DNA of 64,000 nucleotides, from positions 3,906,001 to 3,970,000 of the forward strand of contig NZ_CM001442.1 of the NCBI RefSeq assembly GCF_000244915.1, in the 5' to 3' direction. Every line of letters starts with the position of its first letter. Positions within the stretch are counted from its first letter, which is position 1. A program made the translations under genes and the position numbers. Positions 33,828 to 44,007 of the stretch are shown here, one piece after another. Below the pieces are notes generated by a model that was not told the DNA's origin, ran no database searches, and worked only from the letters and a program-made list of their open reading frames with translations. Source of the stretch: Bradyrhizobium sp. WSM471. Lineage in GTDB: Bacteria > Pseudomonadota > Alphaproteobacteria > Rhizobiales > Xanthobacteraceae.

Positions 33828-35159
33828 TTACGGCAGCTTCAGCGACGTCTCCGCGTTGTACGGCTTGAGCGTCTCGTCGGCGGCCTTCTGGGCGGCGACG
33901 AGGGCTTCCTTCGGCTGCTTCTTGCCGTTGAGAACCAGCATCACCTCGTCCTCCAGCGTCTTGCGCACCGGCACGGTCTTGTAGGTCGCGAACCAGGGCT
34001 TGGCGACGTCGAGCTGCTCGACGGCGGTCTTGGCGTCCGGGTTCTTGTTCAGGAATTCGACCATGTCAGGCGTCTTGTAGGCGGCCATGTTGGGCGCGAA
34101 ATAGCCGGTGGCGCGGCTCCACCAGCCGCTCTTCTCGGGCGAGGTCATCCACTTGATCAGGGTCCAGGCGGCCTTCTGCTTGTCGGCTTCCTGTCCCGCG
34201 GGAACGATCAGCGAGGCGCCGCCGATCGGCACGGCGTTGCGGACGTTGCGCGGGATGAAGGCGACCTTGTAGGCGAACTTGGCGTTGTCACGCACATAGG
34301 TCAGCGAGCCCGTCGAGAGCATCATCATTGCGGCGTTGCCGGAGATGAAGGAGGTGCTGACGGCAGGGCCGGGCGTCGCGCCGGGCGGGTGAACCTTGTG
34401 CTTGGTGACGAGGTCGTTCCACCAGGTCAGCGCGCCCAGCATCGAGGGCGTGTCGTAATAGACCTCGCCGCCGAACTCCTCGTTGTAGTAGCGCCCGCCA
34501 TTGGTCATGGTGAGGGTTTCCATCATCCAGCCGCAATAGTCGTAGGCGCAGGGGATCGCGATACCCCATTGGGTCACCTTGTCACCCTCGCGCTTGGTGA
34601 GCTTCTTGGCCCAGTCGGTCAATTCGGCCCAGGTCTGCGGCGGCTTGCTCGGATCGAGGCCCGCTTCCTTCGCCTTGTCGGCATTGATGTAGAGCAGCGG
34701 CGTCGAATTATGGAATGGCACGCCATAGACCGAGCGGTTGATCACCGCGTTGCCCTGCAGCGCCGGAAAGAACTGGCCCAGAAACTGCTCCTTGGTGGTG
34801 CCGTCGGCGGCGATCAGGGGATCGAGGTTTGTGAGCTCGTTCTCGATCTGCATATCGAGCAGAAAGTTCGCCGACATGATCACCGCAGCCGGCGGCTTGC
34901 CGGCCTTGATCGAGGCGCGCGTCTTGATCAGCGTGTCGTCATAGGAACCGGTGTAGACGGCGGTCGCCTTGATGTTCGGATGTCCCTCGTTGAATTCCTT
35001 GATCAGGGTGCCCATGTCGCGGGCGAGCTTGCCGTCGACGGGGACGGGGAAGAACAGGTCGATCTCGGTCGGGCCTTCGGCCAGCGCCGGGAAGGTGAGG
35101 GCGCTTGCCAAAGTGCCTGCAATGGCAAAACCAAGCATGAGCCTGCGGGAAAACAGCAT
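33828..35159 (-). CDS. ABC sugar-phosphate-type solute-binding protein, UgpB-like
   Basis: A 443-residue exported binding protein. The signal peptide (MLGFAIAGTLASALTFPALA) ends before EGPTEIDLFFPV, which begins the mature lobe. The typical family 1 extracellular solute-binding pattern is visible: LIKEFNEGHPNIKATAVYTGSYDDTL, PVSRNN-like segments and PIGGASLIVPAGQ near the hinge. UgpB proteins bind glycerol-3-phosphate or glycerophosphodiesters. AGGAGA precedes ATG 35159. It follows the two permease genes and a phosphodiesterase gene on the same strand; a larger in-frame ORF reaching 35921 is an artefact overlapping the permease gene. Confidence 0.9.
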   Translation of the reverse strand: MLFSRRLMLGFAIAGTLASALTFPALAEGPTEIDLFFPVPVDGKLARDMGTLIKEFNEGHPNIKATAVYTGSYDDTLIKTRASIKAGKPPAAVIMSANFLLDMQIENELTNLDPLIAADGTTKEQFLGQFFPALQGNAVINRSVYGVPFHNSTPLLYINADKAKEAGLDPSKPPQTWAELTDWAKKLTKREGDKVTQWGIAIPCAYDYCGWMMETLTMTNGGRYYNEEFGGEVYYDTPSMLGALTWWNDLVTKHKVHPPGATPGPAVSTSFISGNAAMMMLSTGSLTYVRDNAKFAYKVAFIPRNVRNAVPIGGASLIVPAGQEADKQKAAWTLIKWMTSPEKSGWWSRATGYFAPNMAAYKTPDMVEFLNKNPDAKTAVEQLDVAKPWFATYKTVPVRKTLEDEVMLVLNGKKQPKEALVAAQKAADETLKPYNAETSLKLP

Positions 35160-35170
35160 CGAGAAATCTC

Positions 35171-36040
35171 CTATTTGATGCCTGAGGTGACGAAAGAGCT
35201 GATGAAGCGTTTCTGGAAGATCAGGAAGGTGACGAGCAGCGGCGCGATCACCATCAGCGTGCCCGCGGCAATGGTGCCCCAGGCCTGCGTGCCTTCCGCG
35301 GTCGCGGTGAACACGGAGAGCCCGACCGTGAGCGGCCGCTTGTCCGGCGAATTGATCACCATCAGCGGCCACAGGAAGTCGTTCCAATGGCTGGTCACGG
35401 AGATGATGGCAAAGGCCGAGAAGCTCGGCATCGACAGCGGCACGTAGATGTGGCGGATGCGCTGGAGCAGGCTGGCGCCGTCGATCAGGGCAGCGTCTTC
35501 CAGCTCGGTCGGTATCGCCTCGAACGCTTGCCGCATCAGGAAGGTGCCGAAGGCGGAAGCGAAGAACGGCATCATCACGCCGGTGAGCGTGTCGTAGAGG
35601 CCGAGCTGCGCCACCAGGCTCAAATTTGGCACGATCAGCAGCACCGGCACCAGCATCAGCTGCATCAGGAACAGATAGAAGATCAGCGATTTTCCGGCGA
35701 AGTCGAGCCGCGCAAAGGCAAAGCCCGCCAGTGTGATCGTGAAGACCTGCACCAGGAGAATGCCGGTGCAGATGATGATGGTGTTGAGGGTGTAGCGCGG
35801 GAAATCGCCGATGTCCCAGGCGTCCCTGACGTTGTCGAGCGTCGGCTTCAGGCTCGGCATCAGCTCGGCCATGAGGTTGATGCCGTCGGATGCCGGGCGC
35901 AGCGTCGCCACACCCATCCACAGGAACGGGATCAGCCAGACCACCGCGAGCAGCACGGTCAGCGCAAAGCCGAGCTTTGGCGTGATCTCCCGGCGGGTGG
36001 CGAGCGGGGCGTCCCTGAACAGACGGTCGAACAGCCTCAT
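35171..36040 (-). CDS. ABC transporter permease, UgpE-like
   Basis: A 289-residue inner membrane permease with six hydrophobic segments. The cytosolic EAA loop, which docks to the ATPase, reads EAIPTELEDAALIDGASLLQ with the conserved Gly. The first helix (LTVLLAVVWLIPFLWMGVATL) and the SFGTFLMRQAF region match the MalG/UgpE branch. Its start overlaps the upstream permease stop by four bases. It should form the translocation pore with the UgpA-like protein. No ATPase gene follows. Confidence 0.92.
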   Translation of the reverse strand: MRLFDRLFRDAPLATRREITPKLGFALTVLLAVVWLIPFLWMGVATLRPASDGINLMAELMPSLKPTLDNVRDAWDIGDFPRYTLNTIIICTGILLVQVFTITLAGFAFARLDFAGKSLIFYLFLMQLMLVPVLLIVPNLSLVAQLGLYDTLTGVMMPFFASAFGTFLMRQAFEAIPTELEDAALIDGASLLQRIRHIYVPLSMPSFSAFAIISVTSHWNDFLWPLMVINSPDKRPLTVGLSVFTATAEGTQAWGTIAAGTLMVIAPLLVTFLIFQKRFISSFVTSGIK

Positions 36041-36987
36041 GACCCGCCCTCGCGGTTTGCCATCGTCCGGAAGGAGAGCGCGGTGAGGCCCATCAGCGCC
36101 GCAAGCGTCAGCAGTGTCGCTGCCGAAGCCTTGCCGATGTCGTAGTGCTCGACCGCCTGTTGGTAGATGTAGAACAGCACGAGATTGGTCGCGTTGGATG
36201 GGCCGCCCTTGGTCATGACGAAGACGTGGTCGACCTGCGTGACCGCGTTGAGTGTGGCGATGACCGTGACGAACAGGAAGGTGGGCTTGAGCTCCGGCAA
36301 GATGATGTGGCGCAGCCGCTGGTACGGCCCGGCGCCGTCGAGATGGGCGGCTTCCATGACATCTTCCGGCACCGCCTGGAGGCCGGCCAGGAAGAACAGC
36401 ATGTAGTAGCCGGCGTTCTTCCAGATCGTGATGACCATGATCGCGTAAAGCGCGATGTCGGAATCGCCGAGCCAGTTCGGCAGCACCGGAAGCAGGCTGC
36501 CGATGTAATAGTCGAGCAGCCCGACATTGGGCAGGAAGATGAACAGGAATAGCGCGGAGGCCGCGACCATCGGAATCAGCACCGGCAAAAACAGCGCGGC
36601 GCGCAGCGCACTGGTGACGGCGTTGGTGCGCGCCAGCGCCAGCGCGAACAGCAATGCGAGGGCGATGCTCGGGACCGCGGTGCCGACGGCATAGACGAGA
36701 TTGTTGACGACCGCGCCGGTGAAGGCGGGATCCGCAAGCACCGCTGCGATGTTGTCGAGACCGACGAAACGGACCGGCGCCCTGGGCGTGGCGCGCTGGT
36801 ACAGCGCGTCGACGAGCACGCGGCCCATCGCACCATAGGTGAACAGCGCGAGGAAGACGAGCGAGGGCAGCAGCAGGAGATAGGCCGGCAGCGAGGTCTT
36901 GAAGCGGTGAGAGAACCGCTTCAGGACACGCAGGCGCGGCGCCGCCGAGGCCGCGACCGGGAGAGCCGCGGGTTCTGCGAAGCTCAT
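36037..36987 (-). CDS. ABC transporter permease, UgpA-like
   Basis: A 316-residue inner membrane permease of the MalF/UgpA branch with six helices and the EAA loop AVPEDVMEAAHLDGAGPYQRLRH. The N-terminal 40 residues are a cytosolic Ala/Pro/Arg-rich extension. It starts one base after the phosphodiesterase stop if ATG 36987 is used; an in-frame start at 37014 would overlap that gene by 26 bases. It is co-transcribed with the phosphodiesterase, the UgpE-like permease and the binding protein. Confidence 0.9.
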   Translation of the reverse strand: MSFAEPAALPVAASAAPRLRVLKRFSHRFKTSLPAYLLLLPSLVFLALFTYGAMGRVLVDALYQRATPRAPVRFVGLDNIAAVLADPAFTGAVVNNLVYAVGTAVPSIALALLFALALARTNAVTSALRAALFLPVLIPMVAASALFLFIFLPNVGLLDYYIGSLLPVLPNWLGDSDIALYAIMVITIWKNAGYYMLFFLAGLQAVPEDVMEAAHLDGAGPYQRLRHIILPELKPTFLFVTVIATLNAVTQVDHVFVMTKGGPSNATNLVLFYIYQQAVEHYDIGKASAATLLTLAALMGLTALSFRTMANREGGS

Positions 36988-36988
36988 C

Positions 36989-37840
36989 TCATCGCGCCGG
37001 GAAATTGAGCGCATAGTCGCGGCCGTCCACTCCCGCCGGTGGTTCGAAGGGAAAGCGCAGACTGCTGTCGAGGAAGTCGTGGCTGTGCACGACCAGGTTC
37101 TCGCCGTCGATCAGCACCACGCCGTAGGCCGGCGGCTCATGGCTGGCGAGATGCTCGGCTGCGGCAGCGTCGAGCTCGAACCAGACCTGGTGGTTGGTGC
37201 CGCGAAGCGTCGAGAACGGGATCTTGCCGTAGCTGCCGAAGATCGGCCGGTGCACGTGGCCGAAGAAGAGGTGGCGGATGCGCGAGCGGTAGGGCGCGAT
37301 CACTTCGGCGAACTCGGCGCTCTGCGCCAGCGCGATCTCGTCCATCGCGTGCACGCCGACCGGGAACGGCGGATGGTGCATGAAAACGACGAACGGCATG
37401 TCGGCTGGCGCAGCGGCCAGCGTGCTCACGAGCCAATCGAGACGCTTGGCACACATCTCTCCGGCGTGGCTGGTTTCGTCCAGCGTGTCCAGAAACACGA
37501 ACAGACCGTGCTCGGTGGTGCGCGTGCCCTGCACGAAACCGTTCGGATCGCGCGGGGCGGACCTCAAGCCGTCCAGACAGGCGACACGGCGGTCGTGATT
37601 GCCGACCATGGCGATGTAGGGGATTTTCAACGCCGCCATTGCGTCGGCGAAATTGGCGTAAGATTCAGCCTCGCCCCAATGGGTGAGGTCGCCGGTCACG
37701 ACCGCGAAGGCCGCATCTACGTGATGCTTGTTGATGTCGGCAATCGCAGCGTCCAGTCGGGCGCGCGGGTCGAGGCCATACAGCTTCAGCCCGGGGTTCG
37801 CGAGATGCGTGTCGGTGATGTGGATGAATTTGAAGGGCAT
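36989..37840 (-). CDS. GpdQ-like metallophosphodiesterase
   Basis: A 283-residue calcineurin-type enzyme with all metal ligands: FIHITDTHL, GDLTHWGE, a conserved GNHD, HHPPFPVG and the final GHVHRP. This pattern is typical of class III cyclic nucleotide phosphodiesterases and of GpdQ glycerophosphodiesterase. Being first in an operon with an ugp-like importer, a role in cleaving imported glycerophosphodiesters to glycerol-3-phosphate and an alcohol is the best inference. ATG 37840 begins MPFKFIHITDTHL; the frame upstream is not protein-like. It has no signal peptide, so it acts in the cytosol. Confidence 0.87.
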   Translation of the reverse strand: MPFKFIHITDTHLANPGLKLYGLDPRARLDAAIADINKHHVDAAFAVVTGDLTHWGEAESYANFADAMAALKIPYIAMVGNHDRRVACLDGLRSAPRDPNGFVQGTRTTEHGLFVFLDTLDETSHAGEMCAKRLDWLVSTLAAAPADMPFVVFMHHPPFPVGVHAMDEIALAQSAEFAEVIAPYRSRIRHLFFGHVHRPIFGSYGKIPFSTLRGTNHQVWFELDAAAAEHLASHEPPAYGVVLIDGENLVVHSHDFLDSSLRFPFEPPAGVDGRDYALNFPAR

Positions 37841-37969
37841 GGCGCGCTTGTCAGGACCGTTGGAGGATGGGCGCCTCCGGCAAGACAGCCCTGACAGGCC
37901 GTTAGAGCGCGAGTGTTTCAGTTTGATGACAGCGGTTCCCGAGGCGCGAGGCGTCCACAAGCTCGGCTC

Positions 37970-38201
37970 GGTAGGGTCGATTAGCCGAAGGCGTAATCCA
38001 CAACTGTGAGCCAACTTCAAGTTGTGCTATTGCTGCTCTAACGAGTGGCAATCTCAACATGACAGGCGAGTTCGGTGAGCGGGCTTGATGATCGCGGCCG
38101 CGTCAGTCGTAGGGTGGATTAGCGAAGCGTAATCCACCTCTTCACTTTCCGCTTGTTGAGAGAGAGGGGGTGGATTACGCCTTCGGCTAATCCACCCTAC
38201 G
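37970..38201. repeat. Palindromic repeats of the GTAGGGTGGATTA type
   Basis: Three related elements: a partial copy at 37970-38001, and a pair at 38108-38138 and 38169-38201 in opposite orientation. Each has GGTGGATTA(GC/CG)...TAATCCACC as a stem around a short CGAAG or CTTCGG core. The pair could fold as one structure. It occupies the gap between the phosphodiesterase operon and selO. The 375-base gap has no other recognisable gene. Confidence 0.8.
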
Positions 38202-38215
38202 CACCAAGTTCGTAG

Positions 38216-39691
38216 CTACGTCCCGCAGAACGTCTGCAGCACTCGCTGCTCTGGCAGCGGGGGATCGGCGTAGGCGGCGTAATCCGGCTGGTTCTCGAAC
38301 GGCTTTGCCAGCACCTTCACCAGCTCCTCGAACGGCGCGTAGTCGTCATCGTTGACCGCCGCCTGGATCACGGCCTCGACGCGGTGGTTGCGCGGGATGA
38401 ACATCGGGTTGACGGCGTGCATGGTGGCTTGCCGTTCGGCTGCGGTTTGCGGCTCAAGCGCCGTGCGCTCGCGCCAGCGCCTGGCCCATTCATCGATCCC
38501 CCCGGGGTCCATGAACTGGGAGCGTGCATCGTCGGCAGCCGGATCACCAGCGGCGTCACCAAGCTTGCGGAAGGTGAGGGTGAAGTCGGCCTGGTTCTTG
38601 GCCATGGCGTCGAGCAGGTCCTGGATCAGCGCATCGTCGCCATCGCGTTCCGTGAACAGGCCGACCTTCTTGCGCAGGCCCGCCTGATAGGCGTCGCTGA
38701 ACGTCTCGGAGAAGGCGCCGAGAATGTCCTGGGCTTCCGCGACCGCCTTTTCCTGATCGTCGGAGAACAGCGGCAGCAGGCATTCGGCCAGCCGCGTCAG
38801 ATTCCACAGCGCGATGCGCGGCTGGTTGGCATAGGCGTAGCGGCCCATCTCGTCGATCGAGGAAAACACCTGCGCCGGATTATAGGAATCCATGAACGCG
38901 CACGGACCGTAATCGATGGTCTCGCCTGATATCGATGAGTTGTCTGTGTTCATCACGCCGTGGATGAAGCCGACCAGCAGCCAGCGTGCGACGAGATCGG
39001 CCTGGCGCGCGACGACGCCGGACAGCAGCGCGTGATAGGGCCGCTCGGCGCCGAGCAGCTCCGGATAGTGGCGGGCGATCACATGGTCGGCGAGCCTCCG
39101 GATCGCATCGGTGTCGCGGCGGACCGCGAAGAACTGGAAGGTGCCGACGCGGATGTGGCTCGAGGCGACGCGGGTCAGCACCGCGCCGGGCAGCGCGGTT
39201 TCGCGGATGACGTGCTCGCCGGTGACGACGGCAGCGAGTGAGCGCGTCGTCGGGATGCCCAGCGCGAACATCGCCTCGCTCACGATATATTCACGCAGCA
39301 CCGGCCCGAGCGCGGCACGGCCGTCGCCGCGGCGGGAGAACGGCGTGGGTCCCGAGCCCTTGAGCTGAATGTCGCGGCGGATGCCGTCCTTGTCGATGAC
39401 TTCGCCGAGTAGCACCGCCCGTCCGTCGCCCAGCTGGGGCACGAACTGTCCGAACTGATGGCCGGCGTAGGCCATGGCGATGGGATCGGCGCCGGCGGGA
39501 ACCGTTTTGCCGGCCAGAATTTCGGCCCCCTCAGGGGTCTCCAGCACGTCAGGATCGAGCCCGAGCTGGACCGCCAGCGGCCGGTTCAGCTTGATCAGCC
39601 GGGGCGCCGCCACCGGCGTCGGTGCGACCCGGGCGAAAAAGCTGTCCGGCAGCGCCGAATAGGAGTTCTGGAACGGGAAATGGACTGTCAT
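38216..39691 (-). CDS. selO: SelO/YdiU-family protein adenylyltransferase
   Basis: A 491-residue pseudokinase-fold enzyme that transfers AMP, not phosphate, to protein Ser, Thr or Tyr residues, mainly in oxidative stress. Family motifs are clear: [72 protein letters not shown] (the inverted catalytic loop and DFG-like Asp). The C-terminal Cys in QTFCGT is where many homologues carry Sec or Cys. ATG 39691 ([12 protein letters not shown]) fits homologues better than the longer frame from 39748. Confidence 0.93.
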   Translation of the reverse strand: MTVHFPFQNSYSALPDSFFARVAPTPVAAPRLIKLNRPLAVQLGLDPDVLETPEGAEILAGKTVPAGADPIAMAYAGHQFGQFVPQLGDGRAVLLGEVIDKDGIRRDIQLKGSGPTPFSRRGDGRAALGPVLREYIVSEAMFALGIPTTRSLAAVVTGEHVIRETALPGAVLTRVASSHIRVGTFQFFAVRRDTDAIRRLADHVIARHYPELLGAERPYHALLSGVVARQADLVARWLLVGFIHGVMNTDNSSISGETIDYGPCAFMDSYNPAQVFSSIDEMGRYAYANQPRIALWNLTRLAECLLPLFSDDQEKAVAEAQDILGAFSETFSDAYQAGLRKKVGLFTERDGDDALIQDLLDAMAKNQADFTLTFRKLGDAAGDPAADDARSQFMDPGGIDEWARRWRERTALEPQTAAERQATMHAVNPMFIPRNHRVEAVIQAAVNDDDYAPFEELVKVLAKPFENQPDYAAYADPPLPEQRVLQTFCGT

Positions 39692-39886
39692 GGCCTCAAG
39701 ATAGGCGTGGAACGCCTGATGGCAAAGGCTTGAGCCCGGATTGGGCAAAAATGGGCACTTCCAGCCGAAAACGGGCCGTTCCCTTGGTTGCCGCCCTCCG
39801 CCTCGTCGGGTAAACCCTGCCGCAACTTTCGCATAGGGCCATTCGCCCTATCGATTCGATCCTCCGACATTGAATTTGGGACGACC

Positions 39887-41659
39887 ATGCATCGCTACCG
39901 GTCACATACATGCGGCGCGCTCCGCGAGAGCAACATCGGCGAGACGGTCCGCCTTTCAGGCTGGGTCCATCGCGTTCGCGACCATGGCGGCGTGCTGTTC
40001 ATCGACCTGCGCGACCATTACGGCCTGACCCAGTGCGTGGTCGATCCGGACTCGCCGGCGTTCTCGCAGGCCGAGAAGCTGCGTTCGGAATTCGTGGTCA
40101 AGATGGACGGCAAGGTCCGCCGCCGCCCCGAAGGCACCGACAATGACGATTTGCCGACCGGCAAGATCGAGATCTATGTCAGCGACATCGAAGTGCTGGG
40201 CCCGGCCGGTGATTTGCCACTGCCGGTGTTCGGCGACCAGGAATATCCCGAGGACATCCGCCTGAAGTACCGCTTCCTCGACCTGCGCCGCGAGAAGCTG
40301 CACCAGAACATCATGACGCGCGTCGAAATCATCAAGTCGATGCGCCGGCGCATGGAGGGGCAGGGCTTCTTCGAGTTCAACACGCCGATCCTGACCGCGT
40401 CCTCGCCGGAGGGCGCGCGCGACTTCCTGGTGCCGTCGCGCATCCATCCCGGCAAGTTCTACGCGCTGCCGCAGGCGCCGCAGCAGTACAAGCAGCTCTT
40501 GATGATGTCGGGCTTCGATCGCTACTTCCAGATCGCGCCCTGCTTCCGCGACGAGGACCCGCGCGCGGATCGTCTGCCGGGCGAATTCTACCAGCTCGAC
40601 GTCGAAATGAGTTTTGTGACTCAAGAGGACGTCTTCTCGGCTATGGAGCCTGTCATCACCGGCGTGTTCGAGGAGTTCGCCAAGGGCAAGCCGGTGACCA
40701 AGGGCTGGCGCCGGATTCCGTTCGCGGAAGCCTTGCGCAAGTACGGCTCCGACAAGCCGGACCTGCGCAATCCGATCGAGATGCAGGACGTCTCCGAACA
40801 CTTCCGCGGCTCCGGCTTCAAGGTGTTCGCGCGCATGTTGGAGGACCCCAAGAACCAGGTGTGGGCGATCCCGGCGCCGGGCGGCGGTTCTCGCGCCTTC
40901 TGCGACCGCATGAATTCCTGGGCGCAGGGCGAGGGACAGCCGGGCCTTGGCTACATCATGTGGCGCGAGGGCGGCGAAGGTGCCGGTCCGCTCGCCAACA
41001 ACATCGGTGCTGAGCGCACCGCCGCGATCCGCGCGCAGATCGGCGTGAAGGAAGGCGATGCCGCCTTCTTCGTCGCCGGCGATCCCGACAAGTTCTGGAA
41101 GTTCTCAGGCTTGGCCCGCAACAAGGTCGGCGAGGAGTTGAACCTCACCGACAAGGAGCGGTTTGAGCTGGCCTGGATCGTCGACTTCCCGATGTACGAG
41201 TACAACGAAGAGGACAAGAAGGTCGACTTCTCGCACAACCCGTTCTCGATGCCGCAGGGTGGCCTCGATGCCTTGAAGGGCCAGGACCCGCTGACCATCA
41301 AGGCGTTCCAGTACGACATCACCTGCAACGGCTACGAGATCGCCTCGGGCGGCATCCGCAACCACGTGCCGGAAGCGATGGTGAAGGCGTTCGAGATCGC
41401 CGGCTATGGCGAGCAGGAAGTCGTCGATCGCTTCGGCGGCATGTACCGCGCCTTCCAGTACGGCGCGCCGCCGCATGGCGGCATGGCCGCCGGCGTTGAC
41501 CGCATCGTCATGCTGTTGTGCGGCACCAACAATCTGCGCGAGATCTCGCTGTTCCCGATGAACCAGCAGGCCATGGACCTCCTGATGGGCGCGCCGTCGG
41601 ACGCCACCCCCAAGCAGCTCCGCGAGCTGCATGTGAAGGTGAATTTGCCGCAGAAGTGA
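39887..41659 (+). CDS. aspS: Aspartyl-tRNA synthetase
   Basis: A 590-residue class II synthetase that charges tRNA-Asp and, in this group, often tRNA-Asn as well. It has an OB-fold anticodon domain ([15 protein letters not shown]), motif 2 ([21 protein letters not shown]), a GAD insertion (about residues 290-420) and motif 3 ([16 protein letters not shown]). The start [15 protein letters not shown] matches homologues; an ORF extending upstream to 39788 lacks homology. It is divergent from selO, leaving about 195 bases for both promoters. Confidence 0.97.
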   Translation: MHRYRSHTCGALRESNIGETVRLSGWVHRVRDHGGVLFIDLRDHYGLTQCVVDPDSPAFSQAEKLRSEFVVKMDGKVRRRPEGTDNDDLPTGKIEIYVSDIEVLGPAGDLPLPVFGDQEYPEDIRLKYRFLDLRREKLHQNIMTRVEIIKSMRRRMEGQGFFEFNTPILTASSPEGARDFLVPSRIHPGKFYALPQAPQQYKQLLMMSGFDRYFQIAPCFRDEDPRADRLPGEFYQLDVEMSFVTQEDVFSAMEPVITGVFEEFAKGKPVTKGWRRIPFAEALRKYGSDKPDLRNPIEMQDVSEHFRGSGFKVFARMLEDPKNQVWAIPAPGGGSRAFCDRMNSWAQGEGQPGLGYIMWREGGEGAGPLANNIGAERTAAIRAQIGVKEGDAAFFVAGDPDKFWKFSGLARNKVGEELNLTDKERFELAWIVDFPMYEYNEEDKKVDFSHNPFSMPQGGLDALKGQDPLTIKAFQYDITCNGYEIASGGIRNHVPEAMVKAFEIAGYGEQEVVDRFGGMYRAFQYGAPPHGGMAAGVDRIVMLLCGTNNLREISLFPMNQQAMDLLMGAPSDATPKQLRELHVKVNLPQK

Positions 41660-41795
41660 GCGGGTGCCCCGGACGCAGCGCAGCACGTAGTGATGCGCTG
41701 CTGAGCCGGGGCCCAGTCTCAGCGATCAGCAAGCTTCTGGATCCCGGCTCTGCGTCGCGTCATTGCATGCCGCGACGCGTCCGGGACACGAGATC
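41660..41795. repeat. Intergenic repeat downstream of aspS
   Basis: A GC-rich segment with complementary parts (CCGGGGCCC..., and CCCGGACGCAGCGCAGCACG with matching GCGACGCGTCCGGG near its end) that can form a long imperfect hairpin. It lies between convergent aspS and a minus-strand frameshifted gene and looks like another family of Bradyrhizobium-type intergenic repeats. Confidence 0.6.
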
Positions 41796-41798
41796 AAA

Positions 41799-43762
41799 CT
41801 ACAGCCCCGTCGACGCCTCGATCCTGAACTGCGCAAGCGCGCTCTGTGGGTCGGTTTGCAAGAGCTGCATCAATTGCATCAGTGGTGCCTTGGCGCGTGG
41901 GGACAGCTTAATGGAAAGCGTCTGGCCCGGCGTCTCGACGAAGCGGGCGATCGCGTCCACGGCCGCGTTCGCATCCGGATTGACGGAAGCAACTTGCTCC
42001 CGTTTAGCCTTGATGCTCTCGACGATCGCCTGGCGTGCGGTATCGCGGCTGACATTCTGCATGCGCGCGAACTGCGCCGCGACGAGATCGACGACGCCGC
42101 TATCGCGCAATGAGAATTCGAGCGTGCCCGCCTCGATCCGGGCCGCTTGGCCAATGAGCTGGGCTGGATCGGCCGAAAACACCTCGCGTGATACGTTGCC
42201 GAGCGCGATACGCAGTTGCGCTCTTGCGATCCCTCCGATGTCGAGGGTCGCAGGCGTCAGAGCGAAGCTGTTGGACTGTTCGGTCCAGGCAGCGCCGAGA
42301 TCGAGGTCGATCGCGAGCTTGTCGATCCCGCTGGCAATCAATGGAATCTGTTTTGGGTCGGATGGATCGACCGGCGTCACAAATTTGGCAACCACATGCG
42401 CCTTGCTCGGGATCGAGCCGACCATCTGTCCCCAGTCCAGGCTCAGTGTGTGGATCATGACCAGCTTCTTGGTGGTCTTGAACGGCGCCGTCACGCCCTT
42501 GATCTCCGCGCCTGCGAGCACGCCGAACAGCCCGAGCATCTGATCCGGCGAGGGCGCCCGCCCGGGAGTGGTGAGGCTTGCTGCCCAGCGCATCAAATTC
42601 GCCGTGCTGAAGGATTTCAGCGCGAAGCGCTCCATCTTGAACTGTCCCTGCGGAGACGGCGTGTCGACACCTTCGACCGCGAACTCGCCGTCGCGATATC
42701 GGATGGCATTAACCGTGGCCGTTCCTTGCGGCGTGCCGACCGACATCTTGCCGATTTCGGCCTTACCGATGCGAAGACCCTCATAGACTCCGGCGAGCTT
42801 CTCCAGCAGCTCGCGTGCCTCTGCCGGCGTCGGCGGGGCCGATTGATCCCGTGGCAGCGCAGCAAATATCTCGGCCAGCCGGAATTTCGAGGGCTGGACG
42901 GCGATGTCTTCCATGGTGAAGCCGTCGATATCCACTCGCAGTCCCTGTGCCGATTTGAGCGCATAGGGGCCTGTCGAGACCTGCCGGTAGACCCGGCGGT
43001 AGCTGTCGTCGTTGGCCGTCTGCGGATCGAGCGCGGCGAGGATCGCGCTCGCGTCGAAATCGTTGACGATGATGTTCGACAATTCGCCAGTCAGCTTGTC
43101 CGGTTTGCCGGGCTGCTTCACGTCGACCGAGATCACGGCGCGGTCCGACTTCATCGCGTCGATCTTGCCGTGCTTCAGGTTCTGGATCGCCAGTCCGGAA
43201 TAGGTGACCTCGCCGCTGCCGGCGGTGCCGGAATCGAAGCTGATCGTGAGGGTCGGGGCCGTGAGCGACGATGCAGCGACACTCGCATATTGGCCGAGCA
43301 CGTAGCGGTACACGTCGACCAGCGAGCCGTCCGCCGGCACCTGACCCGCGTGAACAGGACCGGCATAGTCGCGCATGACCAGTTGCGGGATCTTGTACGC
43401 GACCTTCAGCTTGGCAGCGCCGATCTGGTCCAGCGCAACCTCGAGCCCGGTGATATCGATTCGTCGGCCGAAAACCTCGTCTCGTCGATCCGGCGAACGC
43501 CCGTGCCCTTGATCGCGGCGATCCTGATCTGCGCCTGCGGCTCCTTGCCGGGCGTAACCGCGATGTCCTCGATCGTGAGGGTGCGCGTGGGCAGATCGAA
43601 GGCGATCTTGCCGTAACTAGCCTTGCCGCCTTGCTTGCGGATTTGCTCGAACGCGGCCTCCACCTCGGAGGTGGTGCGATGCTGGACGTAGAGATTGAAG
43701 CCGAACCATCCGCCGGCGGCCACCGCGGCCACCACGATCAGGCCGATCAGGATTCTCTTCAT
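41799..43762 (-). pseudogene. Frameshifted gene for a membrane-anchored periplasmic protein of about 654 residues
   Basis: Two minus-strand frames together make one protein. The first part (start ATG 43762, GGAG upstream) gives an N-terminal membrane anchor RILIGLIVVAAVAAGGWFGF and then DLPTRTLTIEDIAVTPGK ... ETRFSADE. The second part, in another frame, continues IDITGLEVALDQIGAAKLKVAYKIPQLVMRDYAG and runs about 550 residues to 41799. The break is at 43460/43461, in GAATCG; one added A (GAAATCG) restores FSADEIDITGLEV. This is a real mutation, an assembly error or, less likely, programmed shifting. The long body is beta-rich, with repeated TVNAIRYRDGEFAVEG-like strands, similar in style to DUF945 or AsmA-type envelope proteins. 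No function is assigned. Confidence 0.8.
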
Positions 43763-44007
43763 TCCCGGCTCCAGTTGCTCGCGTTGCAGCACGCAACCTG
43801 CCATATTCGCAAAGCAATGCGCGGTCCAGGGAAAGTGAACGCTATCAGATATTTGACGGCGCGCCCTGTTGATGGGGCCGCAATCGGATGTTGCCACCGG
43901 GGCGCCCGGCGTGCTTCATCCCGTTTCCATGACCCGGAAATACCACCGGAAGGCGGGCCGGTCAGGACAACGTAGTTTGAGGCCGGTAACGCGAGGCGAG
44001 ACACCGC

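Noticed and set aside
33828..35921. 697-residue minus-strand ORF
   Set aside because: Its last 443 codons are the UgpB-like gene; the first 254 are the wrong frame of the permease gene, which has its own coherent frame.
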